Origin: Pasteurellaceae bacterium LFhippo2
Lineage (GTDB): Bacteria > Pseudomonadota > Gammaproteobacteria > Enterobacterales > Pasteurellaceae
Reading direction: 5' to 3'
Assembly (NCBI GenBank): GCA_029852775.1
Contig: LEKJ01000052.1
Location: forward strand, 1-38,841
DNA: 38,841 nucleotides
Shown here: positions 33,005 to 38,841 of the stretch, one piece after another
Numbering within the stretch: position 1 is the stretch's first letter
Layout of the letters: each line of letters starts with the position of its first letter
Made by a program: the position numbers and the translations under genes
The notes under the pieces: model-generated
What the model was told of the DNA's origin: nothing
The model's input: only the letters and a program-made list of their open reading frames with translations
Databases searched by the model: none

Positions 33005-33358
33005 TTATTTAAAGGTTGCTGTAAACAAAATCATCATAAAACTCACCGCAGCAAGCACAAAATGCTTAATTGAGAATGGCTGAGTTTTCTTAAATGCTTT
33101 GATTGCGTAGAACACATACATTACTAAGAAGAATAATTTTGCCATCAACCAAGGCTGAATGGTTGATAAGCTATAACCAAAGCTAATAAAGATCCAGATA
33201 CCAGACGCTAACAACAACGTATCGGCAATATGTGGCATAATTTTTAAGATCTTATACTGTCTCCAGTCAATTTTCTTAACCGATAAAATCCCACGAACTA
33301 ATAATAAAGCTAGGCTCACATAAGCAAAAATAATGTGAGAATAAAAAAGTGTTTTCAT
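33005..33358 (-). CDS. SirB2-family membrane protein
   Basis: A 117-aa protein with four hydrophobic helices, typical of the SirB2/invasion-gene expression up-regulator family of inner-membrane proteins; their molecular function is unknown. Visible features are SHIIFAYVSLALLLVRGI near the N-terminus, the PHIADTLLLASGIWIF helix, and KLFFLVMYVFYAIKAF. An in-frame start at 33379 would overlap darP by 14 bases; the ATG at 33358 has AGGG at good spacing and is preferred. It lies just after darP, so the two are likely cotranscribed. The name comes from Salmonella; no link to virulence should be assumed. Confidence 0.8.
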   Translation of the reverse strand: MKTLFYSHIIFAYVSLALLLVRGILSVKKIDWRQYKILKIMPHIADTLLLASGIWIFISFGYSLSTIQPWLMAKLFFLVMYVFYAIKAFKKTQPFSIKHFVLAAVSFMMILFTATFK

Positions 33359-33365
33359 AATATCC

Positions 33366-33899
33366 CTATTGTTCTGCAATCACTGATTTCAAATATTGAT
33401 AAATTTCACGGTAGTTTTTAGGCGGTTTATTTGCCTGTTTCTCTTTTTGCGCCGAACGGATTAAATTACGTAAATGTTGGCGGTCTAAAGTTGGATATTC
33501 ATCGATTAATGGATTTAATGCGCTATCGCCTTGTTCCACAAGCTGATCTCGTAAAATCTCTAACTTTTGTAATAGCGCTAACTGTTGATTGTGGCGATTC
33601 TCCACTTTATCTAACGCTTCTTGAATCGGTGCAGGGTCAACATTACGCAGAAGTTTACCGATATATTGAATTTGACGACGGCGCGCTTCTAAGCGAAGTT
33701 TTTGCGCTAATTCAATCGCATCACGAATATTGTCATCTAAAGGAATTTTTGCCAGATTTACAGCATTCAGCTCCATTAAACTTGCGCCTAATTTTTTTAA
33801 GTGTTCCGCGTCGCGTTTAATTTCACTCTTACTTACCCAGATGATCTCTTCTTCATCATCTGTCCAATCTATTTCATTATTGCGTTGCTTTCGAGCCAT
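33366..33899 (-). CDS. darP: Ribosome-biogenesis factor DarP (YjgA)
   Basis: A DUF615 protein; the E. coli homologue DarP helps mature the 50S subunit near the peptidyl-transferase centre. The 177-aa basic, all-helical protein has an acidic N-terminus ([16 protein letters not shown]), the core [31 protein letters not shown], and the family ending YREIYQYLK. It is divergent from pmbA (145-base gap), the same arrangement as in E. coli, which supports both calls. No tight promoter was mapped in the gap. Confidence 0.93.
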   Translation of the reverse strand: MARKQRNNEIDWTDDEEEIIWVSKSEIKRDAEHLKKLGASLMELNAVNLAKIPLDDNIRDAIELAQKLRLEARRRQIQYIGKLLRNVDPAPIQEALDKVENRHNQQLALLQKLEILRDQLVEQGDSALNPLIDEYPTLDRQHLRNLIRSAQKEKQANKPPKNYREIYQYLKSVIAEQ

Positions 33900-34043
33900 A
33901 ACGATACCTATTTTTGAATGTTCTAAAAAGTTGTCTAGTTTAGCAGAAATTTAGGGTAGAATATTGCAAATTTCAGCGGTTATTCACTTTTTTGCAAAAC
34001 TTTGCGAAAAATCGACCGGTTGTATTTATAATTAGGAAGAAAA

Positions 34044-35393
34044 ATGTCACTTATTACCAAACAAGAATTACAAGGGCAAGAGCGCCAGCTACGTGAAGCG
34101 GTTGAAATTGCCTTAGAATTAGCTAAAAAAGCAGGTGCAACGGCAGAAGTAGGTGTAACAAAGGTTGCTGGCTTATCGGTTTCGACACGTTTAGAGCAGA
34201 CGGAAAATATCGAATTTAATAATGATGGATCACTTGGGATCTCGGTTTATGTCGGCAAGCGCAAGGGCAATGCGTCAACATCAGATCTACAACCAAAATC
34301 TATTCAACAAGCGGTTGAATCGGCTTTGGCGATTGCAAAATATACATCAGAAGATGAGTGTGCGGGTCTCGCAGATAAAGATATGATGGCTTACGATGCG
34401 CCAGATTTAGAGCTTTATCATCAGGCGGATATTAATGTCGATCAAGCTGTTGAAATGGCGATAGAAGCAGAGCATTACGCTCTAAATAGCGATGATCGAA
34501 TCGTAAATAGTGAAGGGGCAACTTTTAATTCTCATAGCGGTATTCGTGTTTACGGCAATACGCACGGTATGTTGCAAAGCTATTTATCTAGCCGTTATTC
34601 ACTTTCTTGTAGTGTGATTTCTGCCTATGAAGATCAGCTAGAGCGTGACTATGAATACACCATTTCGCGCGAATTTAATCAATTAGCAACACCGCAATGG
34701 GTTGGGCAACAAGCGGCAATTAAAGCGGTAGATCGTTTAAATCCGCAAAAATTAGCGACTTGCGAAGTGCCAGTTATCTTCTATAACGACATTGCAACAG
34801 GTTTAATTGGCCACTTGGCAGGAGCAATCAGTGGGGGCGCTTTATATCGTAAATCAAGCTTTTTATTGGATAAATTAGGCGAGCAGATTCTGCCAAATTG
34901 GTTTGAAATTGCGGAAAAACCACATCTATTACGTCAATTAGCGTCATCGCCATTTGACAGCGAAGGCGTTCGTACTACCGATCATCAGATTATTAAAGAT
35001 GGTGTATTGCAAACCTATCTTTTAACGAATTACAGCGCGAAGAAAATGGGTATGCAGACCACAGGTCACGCAGGTGGAATCCATAACTGGTTAGTAAAAC
35101 CAAATAGAACAGGCGGTTTAAACACCTTATTGCAAGAGATGGGGACAGGCTTGTTAGTCACGGAAATGCTTGGTAGTGCCATTAATGGCGTAACAGGCGA
35201 ATATTCGCGTGGTGCAGCAGGCTTCTGGGTTGAAAATGGCGAGATCCAATATCCTGTGGCGGAAATTACTATTGCAGGTAAATTACAGGATATGTTTAGC
35301 AATTTAGTTGCCGTAGGCGATGATATTGAACACCGTTCAAATATTCAAACAGGCTCGATTTTGTTAGATAAATTGAGAATTTCTGGGGAGTAA
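34044..35393 (+). CDS. pmbA: Metalloprotease subunit PmbA/TldE
   Basis: Partner of TldD in a heterodimeric metallopeptidase that degrades small peptides and matures microcin B17 and CcdA in E. coli. At 449 aa it is normal length, with the N-terminal domain (EVGVTKVAGLSVSTRLEQ), GNASTSDLQPKSIQQAVE, and the C-terminal MGMQTTGHAGGIHNW and NGVTGEYSRGAAGFWVENG motifs. PmbA itself usually lacks the full zinc-site of TldD. AGGAAG precedes the ATG. The uptake signal at 34307 sits inside the gene. tldD is not in the window. Confidence 0.95.
   Translation: MSLITKQELQGQERQLREAVEIALELAKKAGATAEVGVTKVAGLSVSTRLEQTENIEFNNDGSLGISVYVGKRKGNASTSDLQPKSIQQAVESALAIAKYTSEDECAGLADKDMMAYDAPDLELYHQADINVDQAVEMAIEAEHYALNSDDRIVNSEGATFNSHSGIRVYGNTHGMLQSYLSSRYSLSCSVISAYEDQLERDYEYTISREFNQLATPQWVGQQAAIKAVDRLNPQKLATCEVPVIFYNDIATGLIGHLAGAISGGALYRKSSFLLDKLGEQILPNWFEIAEKPHLLRQLASSPFDSEGVRTTDHQIIKDGVLQTYLLTNYSAKKMGMQTTGHAGGIHNWLVKPNRTGGLNTLLQEMGTGLLVTEMLGSAINGVTGEYSRGAAGFWVENGEIQYPVAEITIAGKLQDMFSNLVAVGDDIEHRSNIQTGSILLDKLRISGE
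34307..34315 (+). repeat. DNA uptake signal (Apl-type)
   Basis: ACAAGCGGT inside pmbA, read as codons QQAV in the protein. Confidence 0.7.
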
Positions 35394-35400
35394 TGAGATA

Positions 35401-35478
35401 CAAACGTGGACGTTTGAACCATCAGATTTTATATTATTCTGTAACAGTTTTGATGGCACGAACGTCCACGTTCGTGCC
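35401..35478. repeat. Double-hairpin intergenic repeat (AACGTGGACGTT type)
   Basis: The first hairpin is CAAACG-TGGA-CGTTTG (35401-35416). The second is GGCACGAACG-TCCA-CGTTCGTGCC (35455-35478), a perfect 10-bp stem. CCATCA (35420-35425) and TGATGG (35451-35456) form outer arms. It is a third compound-palindrome type between the convergent pmbA and priC. Confidence 0.75.
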
Positions 35479-35536
35479 AGTTATTAGCCCACCGTATTTG
35501 CAAAAAATTTTGAAAATTGAACCGGTTGTTTCAGAT

Positions 35537-36034
35537 TTATTCCAACTTCTCAATCTCACTCAAACATTTCTTCTTCCTAAACTCTGTTTCTTCAATAAGC
35601 CCCAAATAAGCTTGTTTATCCGCCTCATTCTCACAGCGATAGCTCTGTTCCATCAACCAACTAATCTTTTCATTCAATGCTCTTAACACTTTCTTATATT
35701 CGACTAAACGCTTCTCTTTAGGCAAATTATGGATATTTTTAGGAAATCGATAACTACTTTTGAAAACAGGCGTTTGATTTGCAATTTTTTTCTGTTTTTC
35801 GACCGCTTGTTGCAGACTATTGAATTGATTCACTAGCTGATGAGCGAAATGAGCAGTTAATTCGGGCTGTTGTAAGTTGCCTAAAATTTCTATTGTTTGA
35901 TGAATCTCAGCGACAAATGCAGCAACATTTCCTTTCTGTAGCTTAAAAGAAGGAGTGTCTATCTCAATAATCAGATTCATATAGGGTGAAAATTGTTCGA
36001 GCTGCTGAAAAATTTGTTGAGAAAATTGAGTCAT
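35537..36034 (-). CDS. priC: Primosomal replication protein N'' (PriC)
   Basis: PriC helps reload DnaB at stalled replication forks without an origin. The 165-aa protein is helical and carries family features: HFAHQLVNQFNSLQQAVEKQ in the middle, LPKEKRLVEYKKVLRALNEK, and EETEFRKKKCLSEIEKLE at the end, a basic DNA-binding tail. Similarity to E. coli PriC is moderate, as usual for this fast-evolving protein, so the call rests on pattern and length. AAAGGA precedes the start at good spacing. It converges with pmbA. An uptake signal is inside at 35802. Confidence 0.75.
   Translation of the reverse strand: MTQFSQQIFQQLEQFSPYMNLIIEIDTPSFKLQKGNVAAFVAEIHQTIEILGNLQQPELTAHFAHQLVNQFNSLQQAVEKQKKIANQTPVFKSSYRFPKNIHNLPKEKRLVEYKKVLRALNEKISWLMEQSYRCENEADKQAYLGLIEETEFRKKKCLSEIEKLE
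35802..35810 (-). repeat. DNA uptake signal (Apl-type)
   Basis: ACCGCTTGT on the plus strand, inside priC. Confidence 0.7.
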
Positions 36035-36139
36035 TTAGCGTCCTTTGGGAGTTTTTCTTCATTATAAACAACTAAAATTGCAAATCAAATGTCATTTTTA
36101 GATTGTTTTTTATTCAAACTTAAAACTTATTTATAAATT

Positions 36140-36155
36140 TGTGAGATAGTTCACA
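36140..36155. promoter_or_regulatory. Consensus CRP site upstream of the porin gene
   Basis: TGTGA-GATAGT-TCACA, both half-sites perfect, flanked by TT and AA that extend the palindrome. It is 340 bases before the porin start. A weak TTGTCC-N17-TTTATT promoter (36171-36199) would place it near -59. The 460-base gap 36035-36494 is otherwise T-rich and carries the promoter below. Confidence 0.7.
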
Positions 36156-36333
36156 AAAAAGGATAATTTTTTGTCCAATTATTTTTGGAGTGTTTTATTT
36201 GTTGTTTAATCAAAGAGTTATTTGTAATTTAAATTTGGTTTGATATTTATTTTAATTTATAAAATTTACTTTTTTAACATTTGATTTATATAACTGGTTG
36301 ATTTTATTGTGTTTTGTTGTTGTGTGGGTTTTG

Positions 36334-36363
36334 TTGACAATATTGACCACTCGGCATTACTAT
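36334..36363 (+). promoter_or_regulatory. Main porin promoter
   Basis: A perfect -35 TTGACA (36334-36339) is followed after 18 bases by TACTAT (36358-36363). It would give a leader of about 125 bases. Confidence 0.6.
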
Positions 36364-36423
36364 GCACCCGCATTCAGCGCTAGCCTATACTGACAAAAAA
36401 GGAGCCAGTGAGTTAGCGTAGAA

Positions 36424-36462
36424 ATGGAGGATTACTCTTATACCTTAACGAGAGTAGTTTAA
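36424..36462 (+). CDS. Possible 12-residue upstream ORF in the porin leader
   Basis: ATG at 36424 opens a 12-codon frame reading MEDYSYTLTRVV and stops at TAA 36460-36462, 32 bases before the porin ATG. It has no good Shine-Dalgarno. It could be chance, a leader peptide or part of a folded leader: ACTCT (36434-36438) can pair with AGAGT (36451-36455). Confidence 0.2.
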   Translation: MEDYSYTLTRVV

Positions 36463-36494
36463 CTGACTAAAATAAAAAACTTAAGGTGAACATT

Positions 36495-37544
36495 ATGAAA
36501 AAAACACTAGTAGCATTAGCAGTAACAGCTTTCGCAGCTTCAGCTTCAGCAATCACAGTTTATGAAAATGAAGGTTCTACAGTAGACTTCAATGGTCAAC
36601 TTCGTGTTCTTTTAGAAAAAGTTGATTCTAAAACTGGTGATGTAAAAGAAAAACGTGGTCACTCAAATTTACGTAACGATGGTTCACGTTTCGGTGTAAC
36701 ATTAAAACACGGCATTGCTGAAGATTTCTATGCGTTAGGTCGTTTAGAATTCCGTTTTAACGGTGGTAAAACATCAGCAGATGGTTTTGGTGATTTATTT
36801 GCACACCGTGCTTACGCTGGTTTAGGCAGCAAACAATATGGTGAATTAACATTCGGTCGTCAAGCAACAATCGGTGATGATATCGCACAATCAGGTTTTG
36901 ATAATGAATACGGTGTTAAAGGTACTACTTTAACAGACTGGGGTAAATCAGTAATCCGTTATGACTACAAAGGTATCGAAGGTTTACAAGTTGGTTTAGG
37001 TTACCGTTTTGCAGAAGATCGTGATGCACAAGGTGAAGTTGCACAAGATGCGTTAAAATCAGGTTATGACGCAGGTGTAACTTATGCATTTAATGTTGCT
37101 GAAGGTCAATCAGCGAAAGTTGCAGCAGGTTTCTCACGTGATAATTTCGTAACTGGTACAGCAACTAAACATCACAGAGATGCGTGGACAGTTGGTGGTA
37201 AATATACAATCAACCAATTAACATTAGCTGCTGACTACTTCGGCGAGTTCGATAAAGAAGGTGATAGCAAAGATCGTTTAAATGGCTTCCGTGTAGGTGC
37301 TAAATATGAAGTAACTCCAGCAGTTGCAGTATATGGTAACTATGGTCACGCAGTATCTAAAGCTAAATTAGGTAATGAGACTACAGATAAAACTACATAT
37401 AACCGCTTTATGTTGGGTACTTCTTATAAATTACACAAAAACGTATTCACCTTTGTTGAAGGTAGCGTGACAACAGCTAAACCACAAGATGGCGAAAAAA
37501 CAACAAATCGCGCAATCGGTGCGGGTTTACGCGTATTCTGGTAA
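36495..37544 (+). CDS. Major general porin (OmpP2/OmpH-like)
   Basis: A trimeric outer-membrane beta-barrel that lets small solutes through, and usually the most abundant surface protein in this family. The 349-aa precursor has a textbook signal peptide ending SASA at residue 19. The mature part opens ITVYENEGSTVDFNGQLRV and has alternating strands, repeated aromatic girdles, and the typical C-terminal ...GAGLRVFW, with terminal Trp for BAM recognition. Start choice: a GTG at 36486 is in frame but lies in the TAAGGTG ribosome site; the ATG at 36495 fits the signal peptide. It has a long regulated leader and strong terminator. Surface loops are Lys/Asp-rich and likely variable. Confidence 0.93.
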   Translation: MKKTLVALAVTAFAASASAITVYENEGSTVDFNGQLRVLLEKVDSKTGDVKEKRGHSNLRNDGSRFGVTLKHGIAEDFYALGRLEFRFNGGKTSADGFGDLFAHRAYAGLGSKQYGELTFGRQATIGDDIAQSGFDNEYGVKGTTLTDWGKSVIRYDYKGIEGLQVGLGYRFAEDRDAQGEVAQDALKSGYDAGVTYAFNVAEGQSAKVAAGFSRDNFVTGTATKHHRDAWTVGGKYTINQLTLAADYFGEFDKEGDSKDRLNGFRVGAKYEVTPAVAVYGNYGHAVSKAKLGNETTDKTTYNRFMLGTSYKLHKNVFTFVEGSVTTAKPQDGEKTTNRAIGAGLRVFW

Positions 37545-37567
37545 TCAATTCAGTAGCATAAATTGCT

Positions 37568-37601
37568 AAAAAAGCTAGTCACTTCGGTGGCTAGCTTTTT
37601 T
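37568..37601 (+). terminator. Porin terminator with UUCG tetraloop
   Basis: GCTAGTCAC (37574-37582) pairs with GTGGCTAGC (37587-37595, one wobble) closing the very stable TTCG loop, flanked by six A before and six T after. Confidence 0.95.
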
Positions 37602-37655
37602 GTGTTGAGCTGTTTGTGATAGCTTAGCTAACTGTAAAATAAGCATAAATATAAA

Positions 37656-37684
37656 AAAAGGCAGATCTAGCTGATCTGCCTTTT
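37656..37684 (-). terminator. Terminator facing the minus strand, attached to a gene remnant
   Basis: AAAAGGCAGATC (37656-37667) pairs perfectly with GATCTGCCTTTT (37673-37684). On the minus strand the T-run is longer (seven T) than on the plus strand, so it is best read as ending a minus-strand gene whose last codons lie at 37709-37771. Confidence 0.8.
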
Positions 37685-37708
37685 ACTGTATTAAAACAAA
37701 TGAGTTTA

Positions 37709-37771
37709 TTACTCTTCGCCTAACTCACCCATCGCTGTAATACTAAAACCTGCGTCAAGAGAACTAGTCAT
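37709..37771 (-). pseudogene. Possible 3' remnant of a minus-strand gene
   Basis: A minus-strand frame of 20 codons, reading MTSSLDAGFSITAMGELGEE, ends at TAA (37709-37711) just before the minus-strand terminator. Upstream of it the frame has no ribosome site or further coding sequence. The combination of an acidic protein-like end, stop and strong terminator suggests the tail of a lost gene, cut near 37771-37800. I do not recognise the parent. A 314-base gap (37545-37858) holds this plus the two terminators. It could also be chance. Confidence 0.35.
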
Positions 37772-37858
37772 TTCGATAACGGGCTTTTATGAATATAGAT
37801 GGTTTTCATTTAGCCTAAAGTTGGATAGAATAGAGCTTAATTAATAAGGAGAAATGCC

Positions 37859-38371
37859 ATGTCTTCACTTAGTTTAGTTAGTACTGCTGTTGCATCAGCT
37901 ATTGCAGTTGCTCAACCCTTTCATACTTCTCAAGAGTATCAAGCTATCAGTAATGTTTTATCTTATGAAGAGTCTGTAATTGGGGTCGATATTACAGAAT
38001 TAACTAATCGTATCTTTATGGCGGAACGCACGTTGTATGCTTTATACCAATTAGCTACTAAGCATAATATTATTTTTAAACAGTCAAGTGAAATTGAATG
38101 GATGAACATGTTTAAAGAATCTGCAGGATTATTGTTTTATTGTAAGCAGTATGCTTTAGAAAACCAAGATATGTCTGAATGTTTAATTCAATTTGAGGAA
38201 ACATTAAATAAAATCACTTATCTTTTTAAGGCTTGTAAATATCAACAAAGAACAGATGAAGTTGTGATGGATCGTCTATATAACAGTAGTAAAATAATAG
38301 GGCTTAAATTTGATGGTTCTCTTTCTCGTGAGGAAAAACGACAACAGTTGCTTTCTAAACGGAGGGTATAA
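37859..38371 (+). CDS. Unknown protein, first gene of an overlapping pair
   Basis: A 170-aa protein that I do not recognise. Its N-terminus has a mildly hydrophobic stretch (LSLVSTAVASAIAVAQPF) too weak to be sure of as a signal or membrane segment. The rest is helical and charged, with several scattered Cys residues and a basic C-terminus (SREEKRQQLLSKRRV). AAGGAG precedes the ATG with 7-base spacing. The stop overlaps the next gene's start by one base. The position beside a gene remnant and an IS end, and the tight coupling, suggest acquired cargo. It might be the antitoxin- or immunity-like partner of the next gene; no DNA-binding motif confirms this. Confidence 0.7.
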   Translation: MSSLSLVSTAVASAIAVAQPFHTSQEYQAISNVLSYEESVIGVDITELTNRIFMAERTLYALYQLATKHNIIFKQSSEIEWMNMFKESAGLLFYCKQYALENQDMSECLIQFEETLNKITYLFKACKYQQRTDEVVMDRLYNSSKIIGLKFDGSLSREEKRQQLLSKRRV

Positions 38372-38799
38372 TGATTGTTTTACTTGCCCCTGAATTTGAA
38401 ACAGGCTTTTTAAACGAAGAATATTTCAAAGATCTGCCTTATTTTAACGACCAAGAAATTGAGATATTCCTTGATTTCATCACTAATGTTGAACAAAATT
38501 TACCTTTAAAAGGAAAAAATAAAACATCTTGGCAGAATAACTATGGTTCCGAGATTCCAGATACTGAATGGTATAAGGAGCATAATTGCTGGCATTATCA
38601 TTGTGGTGAATATATTGGGCAGGAACCTAAAGTTTACACAATTCAGTTAAGTTGGAACATAGAAGGTTTAACTTCATCGGCGGTTATTCATTATCAGAAG
38701 TTAAATAGGGAAATGATCTATATATTGGCTTATTCGCCTAAGCATATTCCATTTCCTAGAGTAGATATAGCCAGTAATCCGATTATAAGTAGGGTTTAA
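38371..38799 (+). CDS. Unknown protein, possibly a small toxin (YafO-like?)
   Basis: A 142-aa protein that overlaps the upstream gene by one base (TAATG) and has GGAGGG as ribosome site. Its pattern is an acidic helical N-terminal half, then Trp/His-rich CWHYHCGEYIG and a hydrophobic strand region ending MIYILAYSPKHIPFP. This loosely recalls the short alpha/beta RelE/YafO toxin layout, with an aromatic-histidine centre and a final strand before a basic/His end. The resemblance is weak, and no catalytic set can be assigned. The translational coupling and gene order (partner first) would fit a toxin-antitoxin or immunity pair. An IS-like end follows after 23 bases. Confidence 0.6.
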   Translation: MIVLLAPEFETGFLNEEYFKDLPYFNDQEIEIFLDFITNVEQNLPLKGKNKTSWQNNYGSEIPDTEWYKEHNCWHYHCGEYIGQEPKVYTIQLSWNIEGLTSSAVIHYQKLNREMIYILAYSPKHIPFPRVDIASNPIISRV

Positions 38800-38822
38800 T
38801 GAAAAATAAAGGACAGAGAAAT

Positions 38823-38841
38823 TGATCTGCACCCCAAAAGT
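38823..38841 (+). mobile_element. Probable terminal end of an IS3-family element
   Basis: The last bases read TGATCTGCACCCCAAAAGT, which matches the TG..CTGCACCCCAAAAGT terminal inverted repeat common in the IS150 group of IS3 elements. Only this end is in the window, so no transposase is visible. Confidence 0.45.

Noticed and set aside
1-38841. tRNA, rRNA or CRISPR loci
   Set aside because: No cloverleaf with a T-loop TTCGA core and no rRNA-like stretch were found on either strand by eye; a tRNAscan run could confirm.

Overview
The window looks like chromosomal DNA of a Pasteurellaceae member from the Actinobacillus pleuropneumoniae-type branch (Actinobacillus, Mannheimia, Bibersteinia, Glaesserella and relatives). 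The DNA is AT-rich, the proteins read as Pasteurellaceae housekeeping proteins, and the 9-mer ACAAGCGGT (or its complement ACCGCTTGT) occurs at least seven times. That 9-mer is the Apl-type DNA uptake signal; the Haemophilus-type AAGTGCGGT was not seen. The species cannot be fixed from the sequence alone.

Layout. 1-3.9 kb: the tail of an unknown gene, an inverted-repeat element, comEC (DNA uptake) with a candidate competence-type CRP site, and an exported SAM-hydrolase family protein. 3.9-7.4 kb: rnm, dnaB, ycgL, nrdR, ending at a terminator made from uptake-signal sequence, then a small convergent coiled-coil gene. 7.4-9 kb: hairpin repeats, then sspA-sspB. 9-14.2 kb (minus strand): guaB and guaA, separated by three cargo genes (lipoprotein, YhcG-type nuclease, membrane protein). 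14.3-21.5 kb (minus): the glycogen operon glgB-glgX-glgC-glgA without glgP. 21.8-23.4 kb: zapG and, divergently, rplM-rpsI behind a structured leader. 23.5-26.5 kb: a tightly packed cluster yaaA-lipoprotein-fieF-DUF2310. 26.5-29.6 kb: ygdQ (TerC family), a phase-variable lipoprotein gene, asnS. 29.8-33 kb: ppx and an exported quinoprotein-type dehydrogenase. 33-36 kb: sirB2-family gene, darP, pmbA, priC. 36.1-37.6 kb: a long regulatory region and a major porin. 37.6-38.8 kb: a gene remnant, an overlapping two-gene module of unknown function, and what looks like the end of an IS element.

The most distinctive object is the lipoprotein gene at 27506-28118. Eleven perfect copies of the octamer CAGCGTTT lie inside its signal-peptide coding region. 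With 11 copies the start codon is out of frame with the lipobox and body (OFF); 12, 9, 6 or 3 copies restore the frame. A 3-copy allele would give a normal 23-residue lipoprotein signal peptide, so the repeat probably grew out of the signal peptide itself. A perfect CRP half-site palindrome lies about 61 bp before a plausible transcription start, which suggests carbon-status control on top of phase switching.

Other points of note: a family of double-hairpin intergenic repeats, the split guaBA pair, a lysine-rich tail on GlgB, a candidate L13-leader RNA, an iron/peroxide-flavoured operon, and a rearrangement scar next to the porin gene.
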